The notes beneath the pieces are model-generated. The model saw only the letters and a list, made by a program, of their open reading frames with translations. It searched no databases and was not told where the DNA came from. The position numbers were made by a program, and so were the translations under genes. From Robinsoniella peoriensis (GTDB lineage Bacteria; Bacillota; Clostridia; Lachnospirales; Lachnospiraceae): 64,000 bases of DNA. Location of the stretch: NCBI RefSeq assembly GCF_000797495.1, contig NZ_JTGN01000014.1:922-64921 (forward strand), read 5' to 3'. Positions 34,593-43,639 of this stretch are shown here, one piece after another (the first letter of the stretch is position 1; the number at the start of each line of letters is the position of its first letter).

Positions 34593-36935
34593 TTATTTTA
34601 CCTGCAATGACCTGGTAATCATATCTTGCCCGATCATCGCTTTGATGGTCACCATGCCCTTTTTCTTTGCTTTTACCAAGCCTTTTTTATTAATTGTGGC
34701 AATAGATGGCTTACTGCTTACCCATGTTACTTTTTGAGAAACTCCTTTTACTTTCAACTGCATCTTTTTACCAACTTGAAGGCTGGATTTAAATCCGGAT
34801 ATATAAACAGAGCTGATCCTGGATGCCTGTTTCAGATTTGCAATTGTAATTTTACCATTCGTCTTCCAGGAAACTCCTCTTGCCGGTTTCACCCAGACTT
34901 GAATCTTCGATACCTTCTGTCTGTATTTCCACTTTGATAAGTCTGCTGAGAACTGTTGCTTTCTGCCGGTTAAAATGGATGAGGCAGCTTCAAATATATG
35001 CTTTCCGTTGAAAAAGCGGACCCTTACATCTGCTTCCTTTGCCCTGGTTCCACTGACCATGATATCGAAGATAAAACGGCTTCTCGACTTAAAGCTCAGC
35101 GGCTTTTTAAATTTTTGTCCCACACCGCGGTATAAATTATTATTTGCATTACTGTCCACATTAAGTGTAGTTTCATTTCCGGAGGAATCCGTACCTCCGT
35201 TATATGTATAGTTCCAGAGATTAGCAAGGTTCTTCTGCCCCTTACTCTTCTTAACCAGATAAAGGTTCCCGTTATTATAGGTGGTCATCTTTTTAAATCT
35301 GCTCCAGTTAAACCCTGAAATCTTGCTGCTCCAGCTTGAAATACCGATTTCTTTTAATGCAAATTTACTAATAGTTTCTGATGCCGTTGTATCAATGTAT
35401 TTAAATACATCCCAGATTCTTTTTTGCATATATGCGTTTTCAGTCTGACCCGGACGATTACTCCAGATTCCGGCAAAAATCCCCTGATTTTCTTCTTCCA
35501 CATGATCAACATGCCTGGTAATAATCAGGGAATCAATCTGGCTGTTGAACTCCGTGATGTAATAAGCATAGGCATAAGCTGCCGCCTGCAATTTTTCATC
35601 TTTTCCACGACCGCCTGTATAAGAGGAAAATCCCTGTTCTGACAAAATTACTCTGCAATTTTTATTCTTCTTTTTTACATAATCAGTCAATACTTTGATA
35701 TTATTCATGGTAATATATTGGGAGCTGCTGCTGCCCCAGCCGATATCATCCCAGAAAACAGGGTCAGTCAGCGGCTGCGGGTAAGCATGATATGCCACAT
35801 TCCATGGTATATTCCCCTCTTTTTTCAAAGCACTTACAAAGCCGTCCAGGGTACTTTTTGCTGTATAGGATCCTCCGTTTGGCTGTAATTGGTTCCAGCA
35901 GTTTGTCAACGGAATATATACCCGTGCATTGCTGTAGATACTTCTCAGAGCTGTGGATATCACCCGGAAACTTCTGGCATAGCTTTTCGTATATTTGGAC
36001 CTTGACATTCCGCCCATATAATTGTACCGGATATAATAATCTACTTCATTGCCTACTATCCAGTTAGATATCCTGCCATTTGCTTTGGACGAGCCCATAT
36101 AACGCTCTCCCAGGAATGAAACCAGCGCCGACAGATTCTTAACCCCTTCTTCATTCATGGTATTCAGCCCATAATAAGCTTCTGCTCCACCCTGAGCACC
36201 CGGCGGAACCAGCACAGATGCCTGTGGCTCACCACGCAGAAGCAGGATTCCCGAGACAACCACATTGCTTTGTGTCAGGCTTCTCACCTGTGAATCCACA
36301 CCACTGCAGCCCGACTTGGAAAACCAGTAAGTCTTTCCTTCAAAATTATAACGATATGCATTACTGTCATTTTTCTGCCATTCATCTACCATAAATTCAT
36401 CCATCAGAATGTTAACTGCTGCGTGCTTAATCCCCAGATCTTCTGCATCTGCCAGCATTTGCGGACTAACCTGCAGCCCTTTTTTAGATGTTGCTTTTGG
36501 AAAAGCATAACGGTATTTTGCTGCCGCATCCGGATTGGTAATATAAGACGGATCGCTGACAATCTCATATGCTCCGGACTTTCTCTTCACTGCAATGACA
36601 AACTTATTGTAAAGTACACTGTCGGGCTTATCCTTGTTCAATGCAGCCTTAAGCCCAATGGATTTACTACGCCTACAGGATGCCAATGGCTTGGTGCTTC
36701 CCTTTATTCTGGAGGCATAAGGCCTTAATGCAAACAAGTAATACTTTCCATCCGTACCCGATGCAGACACAGAGCCTTTCGCACGAATCACCACCTGATT
36801 CCTGTTTGCCGTATTAATCATACAGCTTTGGATCTCCATCCCTTTTTTCGCCGCCTGCACCGATACCGGAACAAATAGTAATACTAGTGCAAATAGAAAG
36901 ATCCCTCCCTTAAATAACTTTTTCATAACACACAT
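34593..36935 (-). CDS. Secreted DUF5722 (glycoside-hydrolase-like) protein with C-terminal Ig-like domain
   Basis: A signal peptide (residues 1-29) leads to an N-terminal beta domain (to about 145), then a TIM-barrel region at about 150-530 resembling DUF5722. NWIVGNEVDYY places Glu297 and VILSEQGF places Glu433 as a possible acid/base and nucleophile pair, as in clan GH-A enzymes. A further beta-sandwich (about 590-700) precedes a Big_2-like bacterial Ig domain at the C-terminus (VTWVSSKPSIATINKKG). It is probably exported and surface-associated; no sortase signal is seen. The ATG at 36935 has AAGGAG 8 bases upstream. Substrate unknown. Confidence 0.8.
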   Translation of the reverse strand: MCVMKKLFKGGIFLFALVLLFVPVSVQAAKKGMEIQSCMINTANRNQVVIRAKGSVSASGTDGKYYLFALRPYASRIKGSTKPLASCRRSKSIGLKAALNKDKPDSVLYNKFVIAVKRKSGAYEIVSDPSYITNPDAAAKYRYAFPKATSKKGLQVSPQMLADAEDLGIKHAAVNILMDEFMVDEWQKNDSNAYRYNFEGKTYWFSKSGCSGVDSQVRSLTQSNVVVSGILLLRGEPQASVLVPPGAQGGAEAYYGLNTMNEEGVKNLSALVSFLGERYMGSSKANGRISNWIVGNEVDYYIRYNYMGGMSRSKYTKSYARSFRVISTALRSIYSNARVYIPLTNCWNQLQPNGGSYTAKSTLDGFVSALKKEGNIPWNVAYHAYPQPLTDPVFWDDIGWGSSSSQYITMNNIKVLTDYVKKKNKNCRVILSEQGFSSYTGGRGKDEKLQAAAYAYAYYITEFNSQIDSLIITRHVDHVEEENQGIFAGIWSNRPGQTENAYMQKRIWDVFKYIDTTASETISKFALKEIGISSWSSKISGFNWSRFKKMTTYNNGNLYLVKKSKGQKNLANLWNYTYNGGTDSSGNETTLNVDSNANNNLYRGVGQKFKKPLSFKSRSRFIFDIMVSGTRAKEADVRVRFFNGKHIFEAASSILTGRKQQFSADLSKWKYRQKVSKIQVWVKPARGVSWKTNGKITIANLKQASRISSVYISGFKSSLQVGKKMQLKVKGVSQKVTWVSSKPSIATINKKGLVKAKKKGMVTIKAMIGQDMITRSLQVK

Positions 36936-36963
36936 ATATCTTTCTCCTTAACCCAGGTAACTT

Positions 36964-37443
36964 TTACTGCATTAATCCTTCGTCTACGATCAGATTTCTG
37001 CCATCTGCTGCTGTAGTAGCTAATTCATCACATCTCTCGTTTTGTGCATGGCCATCATGCCCCTTCACCCAGATGAATTTCACTTCATGCGGCTCTTTTG
37101 CAGCAAGAAGCCTTTTCCACAGATCTATATTCTTAACCGGTTCATTTTTTCCCCGTTTCCAGTTCTTCTTAAGCCAGCCGTCAATCCATTTTTGGTTAAA
37201 TGCATCTACCACATATTTAGAGTCAGAATACAGCTCTACCTGGCAGGGACGGTTCAGGGCTTCCAGCCCCACAATTGCAGCCATCAGCTCCATACGGTTA
37301 TTGGTAGTCTTCACATATCCCTGGCTGTATTCCCTTTTATGTTCCTGCCCCTGAGCATCCACACAGATCAGAATCGTTCCATAGCCCCCTGGTCCGTCGG
37401 GATTTCCTCTTGCCGCACCGTCGGTATAAATTTTTACCAGCAT
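36964..37443 (-). CDS. rnhA: Ribonuclease HI
   Basis: RNase HI cleaves RNA in RNA-DNA hybrids. The catalytic quartet is present: Asp8 (IYTDGAARGN), Glu52 (NNRMELMAA), Asp74 (LYSDSKYV) and Asp139 (NERCDELA), plus His129 (VKGHDGH). The basic protrusion (KKNWKRGKNEPVKN) of the E. coli type is retained. Length (159) is normal. Ribosome site AAGGAGG precedes the ATG. Confidence 0.96.
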   Translation of the reverse strand: MLVKIYTDGAARGNPDGPGGYGTILICVDAQGQEHKREYSQGYVKTTNNRMELMAAIVGLEALNRPCQVELYSDSKYVVDAFNQKWIDGWLKKNWKRGKNEPVKNIDLWKRLLAAKEPHEVKFIWVKGHDGHAQNERCDELATTAADGRNLIVDEGLMQ

Positions 37444-37478
37444 TTTACTCCTCCTTTAAATCCTTTGAATCTTTTCAA

Positions 37479-39170
37479 TTACAGAGACCATTCTCCGGTC
37501 TCAATAAACCTCTTCGCTGTATTTTCGGCATTATTAATAATCTCTTTTTCATATCCGATAATGCTCAGCAGCTTGATCGCATTTCTGGATGTTGCCCTTC
37601 CTGAATACAGCTTATAATCAAATAAAATATCATTTTTATAGACTTCTTCCTGGAAATGGTAATTGTCATAATCCTGTTCCAGAATATGTGTCAACTCGAT
37701 ATCATGGGTTGCCGCAAAGCTTAAAATATAACTTTGTGCCATACTTTTCAGTATCTGGGAAGAAGCCGCAATACGTTCTACAGTATTCGTTCCCCTGAGT
37801 ACCTCATCCACAAAGCACATAATCGGTTTTCCCTCTTCCATCTTATCCAGAATACGTTTTAAGGATTTAATCTCTACAATGTAATAACTCTCCTGGCTCA
37901 TCAGGTCATCTCTTAATGCCATGGAAGAATACACTTCGTAAAAATTTGATTTAAAAGTTGTAGCCATACAGGTATAAATGGTCTGTGCCAGAATTCCATT
38001 AATGGCTACGGTTTTCAAAAATGTAGATTTACCCGAAGCATTGGATCCGGTCAATAGTACACCTTTATTCGCAGTGATGGAATTTTTCACAGGGTTATCA
38101 ATCATAGGGTGATAAAGGTCATGTGCTTCCAGAAATGCATCCTTTGAATCTGAAAGTTCGGGAATGGCATAATCCTCCATCATGGTTCGAAAAGATGCGA
38201 TGGCAATTGCAACTTCCAGCATTCCCATATTGTCCACCATGACTTTAAAGCTTTCCAGGTTATCTTTTAGTTCTTTAATTACGGTACGAAACTGAATCAT
38301 ATCGATATGAAATGTGTAATTTACATAATCCACTATAATATTCCCTACACCGCCGCCACGGTCACTGCTGGCACTTCCCGCCAGTAAAAAGAATGTATTA
38401 CGTTTAAACTTATTGAACTTCTTCCTTGCCTCAATTGCCTGCTCCACATATTTTTTCACTTCCACACTGTCAGTGCTTGTTATGTGATCGGCCATTTTTA
38501 TCAGCTGCACCATTACTTTACAGGAAAGCGTATAGGGAGATACCTTCCTTGCCTCTGTAAAATAGGATGTCCAGCTATAAGCAAGTACGCAGATCATTCC
38601 CACGACACCCGACGGCGGGTTGACAAAAATCAACGCTGCCATAGCTATTGTTATCAGAATCGTAATGTAATGCTTCGCATTGGTCTGGGGTTCCAGATCT
38701 GCCAGATTATAGACATAATCAAACATGGAACGGCGTCCTGATTTTCCCATTTCCCCAAAACTCACCTGCAGCTTTTCCCGTTCCTCCTTATGAGTCATAA
38801 AATACTCAACTAAACGGTTCCTCTCTTCTAACTCCTCTTTCGAAAATGATGGTCTGCGCAGCACATCATACAGACAGCTTTCTCCAATACTGGAACCTGT
38901 ATTATTTAAAAGCATGAAAATTGTATCCATGTCCAAATCATTCCAGGTAATATCATCAATTGCATATCCTTTTTTTCCGTTTAACTCAAAATAATGGCTG
39001 ATAGCCTCAAATTCCGCATATTCATATTCCCTGTCCGGCCTTTGCCCCCATGCCAGACGTGCCTTTCGCAATATGCTCTTCTTCCGTCTGTTATTATCAA
39101 ACACGCAATATGCGCCAAAGCATACCAGCACGAGTATTACCACGGCTAACACAACTAGTCCCTGTTCCAT
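37479..39170 (-). CDS. Membrane-anchored MutS-like ATPase
   Basis: The C-terminal 200 residues are a MutS domain V ABC-type ATPase: Walker A GSNASGKST at 375-383, an LMSQESYYIVEIKSL segment, Walker B CFVDEVLRGTN near 452-462, and a His switch in FAATHDIELT. Upstream is a MutS III-like helical domain. It has an N-terminal membrane helix (residues 4-24) and a central pair (about 168-202), and lacks the mismatch-recognition domains I and II. Such membrane MutS relatives are seen in Firmicutes and Bacteroidetes; their role is unknown and mismatch repair is unlikely. It lies 35 bases upstream of rnhA. Confidence 0.85.
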   Translation of the reverse strand: MEQGLVVLAVVILVLVCFGAYCVFDNNRRKKSILRKARLAWGQRPDREYEYAEFEAISHYFELNGKKGYAIDDITWNDLDMDTIFMLLNNTGSSIGESCLYDVLRRPSFSKEELEERNRLVEYFMTHKEEREKLQVSFGEMGKSGRRSMFDYVYNLADLEPQTNAKHYITILITIAMAALIFVNPPSGVVGMICVLAYSWTSYFTEARKVSPYTLSCKVMVQLIKMADHITSTDSVEVKKYVEQAIEARKKFNKFKRNTFFLLAGSASSDRGGGVGNIIVDYVNYTFHIDMIQFRTVIKELKDNLESFKVMVDNMGMLEVAIAIASFRTMMEDYAIPELSDSKDAFLEAHDLYHPMIDNPVKNSITANKGVLLTGSNASGKSTFLKTVAINGILAQTIYTCMATTFKSNFYEVYSSMALRDDLMSQESYYIVEIKSLKRILDKMEEGKPIMCFVDEVLRGTNTVERIAASSQILKSMAQSYILSFAATHDIELTHILEQDYDNYHFQEEVYKNDILFDYKLYSGRATSRNAIKLLSIIGYEKEIINNAENTAKRFIETGEWSL

Positions 39171-39185
39171 CTTGCTCCTCTCCAG

Positions 39186-39644
39186 CTATAAGATCTGCCT
39201 CACTTTTTCCACCACATCTTTTGCTTTCCTGTGGTCTGTTCCTGTTGCTGTAACTCCTACTACAATCTGCTCTTTCCTGGCTATACCCGGAAAGTAAAAA
39301 TCGCACTTATTTTTGTCGCTGCATACATTTACTGTAATCCCCATGCATTTACAGACACTGTAGATATCATCATTTGTTTTGTGATCATTTGTGGCAGCGA
39401 TCACAATATCTGCCCCATAAATATCTTCACGCTCATAATTTTTCCTGAGGATTCCAATCACGCCGCTGCTTTCCAGCTCCTGCAGTTCCGGATTTACTTC
39501 CGGTGCGATTACTACCAAATGGTTTGTGAATTCAATAAGGGAACGGATTCTCCTTTTGGCTATGGTACCTGCACCTACAACTACCACCTTTTTTTCGGAC
39601 AAATCCACAAACATTGGAAAATAGGGTTTTTTCTTTTCTGCCAT
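39186..39644 (-). CDS. Precorrin-2 dehydrogenase / siroheme synthase N-terminal domain protein
   Basis: The 152-residue protein matches the NAD-binding domain of CysG/Met8: YFPMFVDLSEKKVVVVGAGT with a GxGxxA nucleotide motif, then VIAAT(N)DH and a short dimerisation tail. It should oxidise precorrin-2 to sirohydrochlorin, but lacks the C-terminal ferrochelatase and methyltransferase domains, and no other siroheme or cobalamin gene is nearby. GGGAG lies 8 bases before the ATG at 39644. The MutS-like gene follows 15 bases later and is probably cotranscribed. Confidence 0.85.
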   Translation of the reverse strand: MAEKKKPYFPMFVDLSEKKVVVVGAGTIAKRRIRSLIEFTNHLVVIAPEVNPELQELESSGVIGILRKNYEREDIYGADIVIAATNDHKTNDDIYSVCKCMGITVNVCSDKNKCDFYFPGIARKEQIVVGVTATGTDHRKAKDVVEKVRQIL

Positions 39645-39724
39645 CTTCCTCACTCCCTTGCCATGTATTCCTATTTTCTTACGCTTACCATCATATCACA
39701 TGCGAAAATAAAGTTAAACCTGAT

Positions 39725-39768
39725 TTTACAAGAAATATCTAGAATTTTTATTATAGATGTATTATAAT
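39725..39768 (+). promoter_or_regulatory. Candidate promoters of aroF
   Basis: TTTACA (39725-39730) with TATTAT 18 bases on, and an alternative TATAAT at 39763-39768 without a good -35. The leader after it contains a GGCGGA/TCCGCC hairpin at about 39796-39816. Confidence 0.45.
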
Positions 39769-39865
39769 GGAACTGTTTTAGACCGTTCTGGGCCGGCGGA
39801 GCATTCAAATCCGCCCAATTTTACATATCCAGACTGTTTTGGAGCCTGGGAAAGAGGAGGAAATT

Positions 39866-40900
39866 ATGAGCTTTGATTTTATCAAAAAACTTCCGACACC
39901 GGAAGAAATCCGTACAGAATATCCAGTATCTGATTATGTTGCCAATGTGAAACAGAAAAGAGACGCCATGATCCGAGACGTATTTACAGGTGCATCCGAC
40001 AAATTTCTCGTAATCATCGGACCCTGTTCTGCTGATAATGAAGATGCTGTCTGCGACTATATTAACCGCCTGGCAAAGGTTCAGGAGAAAGTATCCGACA
40101 AGATTATTTTAATACCCCGTATCTATACAAATAAGCCAAGAACAACGGGAGAAGGCTATAAAGGAATGGTACATCAGCCGGATCCTGAAAAAAAACCGGA
40201 TTTATTAGCAGGACTAATCGCTATTCGTAAATTACATATCCGCGCTATTGAAGAAACCGGACTGACAGCCGCTGATGAAATGCTGTATCCGGAAAACTAC
40301 CGGTATCTCTCCGATTTACTCTCCTACGTTGCTATTGGTGCACGTTCCGTAGAGGATCAGCAGCATCGTCTGACCGTAAGCGGCATGGATGTGCCTGCAG
40401 GTATGAAAAACCCTACCAGCGGCGATTTTTCCGTAATGCTAAATTCTGTAGTTGCTGCCCAGTGTTCACACAGCTTCAGCTATCGCGGCTGGGAAGTAAA
40501 AACTACCGGCAATGACCTGGCTCACGTCATTCTTCGCGGTGCCGTAAATAAGCATGGCAACAACCTGCCAAATTATCACTATGAGGATTTGAATCTTCTG
40601 TTAGAAATGTATGACGCAAGGGATTTAAAAAATCCGGCAGCAATCATTGATGCAAACCATTCCAATTCAGGGAAACAATATGCAGAGCAGGTGCGTATTG
40701 TAAAAGAAGTATTGCACAGCCGCAGTGTAAATCCACGTATCAACGAAATGATCAAAGGTGTAATGGTAGAAAGTTATATAGAACCGGGATGCCAGAAGAT
40801 CGGTACGGCTAATCATGTTTACGGAAAATCTATCACTGATCCTTGTCTTGGCTGGCCGGAATCAGAAGATCTGATTTACCAGATTCATGAAATGTGTTAA
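39866..40900 (+). CDS. aroF: 3-deoxy-7-phosphoheptulonate (DAHP) synthase, class I
   Basis: The enzyme condenses phosphoenolpyruvate and erythrose 4-phosphate, opening aromatic amino acid synthesis. The 344 residues follow the AroF/G/H type: LVIIGPCSADNEDAV, PRTTGEGYKGMVHQPD, GARSVEDQQHR, the C-terminal DANHSNSGKQ and GVMVESYIEPGCQ. GAGGAGG lies 5 bases before the ATG at 39866; an in-frame ATG 27 bases earlier lacks a site. It is monocistronic, and the allosteric effector (Phe, Tyr or Trp) cannot be read by eye. Confidence 0.95.
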   Translation: MSFDFIKKLPTPEEIRTEYPVSDYVANVKQKRDAMIRDVFTGASDKFLVIIGPCSADNEDAVCDYINRLAKVQEKVSDKIILIPRIYTNKPRTTGEGYKGMVHQPDPEKKPDLLAGLIAIRKLHIRAIEETGLTAADEMLYPENYRYLSDLLSYVAIGARSVEDQQHRLTVSGMDVPAGMKNPTSGDFSVMLNSVVAAQCSHSFSYRGWEVKTTGNDLAHVILRGAVNKHGNNLPNYHYEDLNLLLEMYDARDLKNPAAIIDANHSNSGKQYAEQVRIVKEVLHSRSVNPRINEMIKGVMVESYIEPGCQKIGTANHVYGKSITDPCLGWPESEDLIYQIHEMC

Positions 40901-40921
40901 AAGAAATAATTCTGACATAAT

Positions 40922-40967
40922 AAATCCGGATACACAGAGATATTTTTCTGAGTATCCGGATTTTTTT
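40922..40967 (+). terminator. Terminator of aroF
   Basis: A perfect 12-bp stem (AAATCCGGATAC/GTATCCGGATTT) followed by a run of T. Confidence 0.92.
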
Positions 40968-41027
40968 ATCTTAAATAGTAATTTCATTATTGTTTATATC
41001 TTAAATAGTGACATCATTTTTGTTTAT
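40968..41027. repeat. Two tandem 30-bp repeats
   Basis: ATCTTAAATAGTAATTTCAT-type sequence repeated at exactly 30-bp spacing with 4 differences. The second copy runs 4 bases into the xerD stop end. Confidence 0.75.
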
Positions 41028-41908
41028 CCTCTCGGATGCGCTTTTGCATATACTTCTTTCACCCTGTTTGCATTCATATTCACATACATCTGTGTTGTAG
41101 AAATATCCGAGTGTCCAAGCATTTCCTGTACCGCCCTTAAATCTGCACCATTTTGTACCAGATGAAGTGCGAATGAATGGCGCAGTGTATGAGGAGTAAT
41201 GTCCTTTGTAATGTTCGCTTTGGTGGTATACTGCTTAATCAATTTCCAAAATCCCTGTCTGCTCATGGGTTTTCCGGAGCAATTCACAAATAAACATTCA
41301 TTTTCACTGTCTTTTAATAATACAGCCCTGCTTTCGGACAAATATTTTTTAAGTGCAGTCTCAGCTGCCTTTCCAAAAGGAATAAAACGCTCCTTATCTC
41401 CTTCTTTGCAAAGCACATAGTCCATATTCAGATTAATATCCTGAACCCGCAGAGATATCAATTCGGATACTCGCATACCGGTTGCATACAGCAGTTCCAG
41501 CATAGCCTTGTCCCTGATTTCTTTTGGCGTTGTCCTGCCTGGCTGTTCTAAAAGAAGAACCACCTCTTCCATGGTAAGTACTTCCGGCGCTTTTTTGTCT
41601 ATATGGGGAGCCTTTATCACATCCGTAGGATCTTTTTCGACCTTATGTAATCCGAACATGTAATGAAAAAATGCTTTCATCGATGCAATATTCCTGGACA
41701 CTGTTGCAGTGGATAGTCCCTGCTTCTCCAAATGCAGTACGTAAGAATTTAAATTGGTAGACGTAACCTGCTCCGGTTCATTTACTCCCTTTTCATCCAA
41801 AAAAGCAAAAAGCTTTTTTAAGTCCCTTTGATAAGACATTACAGTACTGTTCGATGCATTTTTAATTTGTATTAAATAAGTAAGAAATTGTGGTATATCT
41901 TGTGTCAT
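41024..41908 (-). CDS. xerD: Tyrosine recombinase XerD
   Basis: XerD resolves chromosome dimers at dif. The N-terminal SAM-like domain (residues 1-95) is followed by the catalytic domain with Arg146 (TGMRVSELI), His240 and Arg243 (HTLRHSFAL), His266 (GHSDIS) and Tyr275 (TQMYVN). At 294 residues with no arm-binding extension it fits XerD rather than a phage integrase. TAGGAGC lies 7 bases before the ATG at 41908; a 38-residue upstream extension has no ribosome site. spoIIM lies upstream, the usual clostridial order. Confidence 0.9.
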   Translation of the reverse strand: MTQDIPQFLTYLIQIKNASNSTVMSYQRDLKKLFAFLDEKGVNEPEQVTSTNLNSYVLHLEKQGLSTATVSRNIASMKAFFHYMFGLHKVEKDPTDVIKAPHIDKKAPEVLTMEEVVLLLEQPGRTTPKEIRDKAMLELLYATGMRVSELISLRVQDINLNMDYVLCKEGDKERFIPFGKAAETALKKYLSESRAVLLKDSENECLFVNCSGKPMSRQGFWKLIKQYTTKANITKDITPHTLRHSFALHLVQNGADLRAVQEMLGHSDISTTQMYVNMNANRVKEVYAKAHPRG

Positions 41909-42063
41909 GTCAACAGCTCCTAACGGAATTATTCTAAAAAGATAAGAAAAATCAAGGTTACGCGTGTCCCTTGATCTCCCCGCAGCTAATATTATGTTAA
42001 CATTATAATAATATTCCTGCATAAAATCAAATAGTTTTTTTACACAAAAATACCTAAATTTAC

Positions 42064-42108
42064 AGCAATAGACCTGAAGATACCAGATATCGCCTCGCCT
42101 CTATTGCT
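42064..42108. terminator. Hairpin between spoIIM and xerD
   Basis: AGCAATAGA and TCTATTGCT form a perfect 9-bp inverted repeat about 27 bases apart, with an inner GATA/TATC. Little T-tract, so termination would be weak. Confidence 0.45.
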
Positions 42109-42154
42109 ATGTACCACATATGGTAAAAATTCGCCATTATATTTCCTTTTATTT

Positions 42155-42748
42155 TCAATAAATCTTCAAAATCTGTCTTACGATCCAGGGATTGATATAA
42201 CTTTCCGTGAATATGCCCAATAACATAACCCCTAATGTTCCCACTAAAAGCAGAACATAGTTCCATTCGAAGGTTACATTTCGATTATGGTTCTTATTTT
42301 GAAACCTTTTGATTGCTTTTTCATAAACCGATTTCAAAAATACTAAAAGTGCAGGAATATAAAACAAACAGTGTGGCAGGATTGACGCAATGAAAAACAA
42401 AATCCCAAACATGCCGATTTTCAATACGGATAATGTAATTACTACTCCTGCAGAATATCCTAGCCATACCAGAAAAATAAATATACATGGCAGTCCGGCT
42501 ACAGTATACCCCAATAACCATAGCAGAAGAATCCACTTTAACCTTCTTTCAAGCACAAAGAAGAAGAAACTGTTCAAATCCAGCTCCATATACTTATACT
42601 GTCTGATAAAATAATTGCTTAGTATTCCTGTCTGATTAATATAAACATCCCCCGCAAAATTTGTCCAGAGGATCCCCCCCAGAAAACCCAGAAAGAAAAC
42701 TCCGGCAAATATCCAAAAATGTTTCCCTATCCAATCTATTTTTTTCAT
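42155..42748 (-). CDS. spoIIM: Stage II sporulation protein M
   Basis: SpoIIM, with SpoIID and SpoIIP, drives septal peptidoglycan removal for forespore engulfment. The 197 residues show five membrane helices and the family pattern: GILWTNFAG after the first helix, FIASILPHCLFYIPALLVF near residue 125, and an ending with FTESYINPWIV. GGGAG precedes the ATG. Its presence argues for a spore-forming host. Confidence 0.87.
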   Translation of the reverse strand: MKKIDWIGKHFWIFAGVFFLGFLGGILWTNFAGDVYINQTGILSNYFIRQYKYMELDLNSFFFFVLERRLKWILLLWLLGYTVAGLPCIFIFLVWLGYSAGVVITLSVLKIGMFGILFFIASILPHCLFYIPALLVFLKSVYEKAIKRFQNKNHNRNVTFEWNYVLLLVGTLGVMLLGIFTESYINPWIVRQILKIY

Positions 42749-42819
42749 CTTTAAACACTCCCGGCCCTTTACTATTATTCTATGCCGGGAATGTCCATAT
42801 CATAACAAGAAAAGCCAAA

Positions 42820-43296
42820 TCAACACATTACGATAATCTTATCCGGTGTTGTCTGGGGCGGAATACTCCTGGTCGTAGCGCCATAAAATACAATAAGCAA
42901 ACGATTTCGTAAATTACATGTAAACCGCTGTCCATTTGGAGTCACTACATCTGTTCCACGTCCAACGTTCAGTTTTAAGGAATTGTTCACTGCTTCCAGG
43001 CGATTGTTAAAATAATCTACCATTACATTTTCCTGGGGTCTTTTCTCCGTAATTATCACAGCCTGATACTGTGGAGGGTAAATTAACGGAACCGGAAGGT
43101 TCGCATCATAAAAAGCAGCCACATTCATGCCCCTGCGCAGTCTCTTTTCATTCACCACATAGGTATTTGGCGAAATTATAAAATTAACCACCCCGTTGTC
43201 TGTCAAAATCGACACGATCTGCTGACAGCATTCATTTCCAAACATCCGTATATCCTGGATTACTCCGTATACAGCAACGTAATTAGAATTTTCCAT
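42820..43296 (-). CDS. Conserved-looking protein of unknown function
   Basis: I do not recognise a named family. The 158 residues look like a compact beta-rich (possibly OB-type) domain with repeated hydrophobic strands (VAVYGVIQDIR, VNFIISPNTYVV, MNVAAFYDAN, AVIITEK), then a linker and a C-terminal segment with LLIVFYGATTRSIPPQT. No signal peptide or membrane helix is evident. GAGG lies 9 bases before the ATG, and codon use matches neighbours, so it is probably a real gene. The minisatellite begins about 350 bases upstream of its start. Confidence 0.65.
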   Translation of the reverse strand: MENSNYVAVYGVIQDIRMFGNECCQQIVSILTDNGVVNFIISPNTYVVNEKRLRRGMNVAAFYDANLPVPLIYPPQYQAVIITEKRPQENVMVDYFNNRLEAVNNSLKLNVGRGTDVVTPNGQRFTCNLRNRLLIVFYGATTRSIPPQTTPDKIIVMC

Positions 43297-43639
43297 CTAA
43301 AACAACCTCACTTTCTGCTTTCATTTATTATATGCCGTGGAAAATAACCTGTGAAGAACAAAATTCGGCAAACATATCTCCTTTTCCCCACTATAAATTT
43401 CAATTTTCTGCAAAATTCCCGTAATTTCCTCTTGATTCTTTTCTCTTTTTGTTTTATTATAAAGATGTACAAAACATACGAGGCATACATGTCACGAATG
43501 ATAAATTTATAAAACACAAAAGACCGCTTATCTTAATAGATATGCAAAGTACAAATGATAAAAACACAAAAGATGAAAAGATTCAGTAAAATACAAAAGA
43601 TTTTAAAAAATTACAGAAGATAACATCAGAATATCTGAT

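Noticed and set aside
43308..43517. Minus-strand 69-codon frame
   Set aside because: Low-complexity Lys/Arg/Phe composition and no ribosome site; not a convincing gene.
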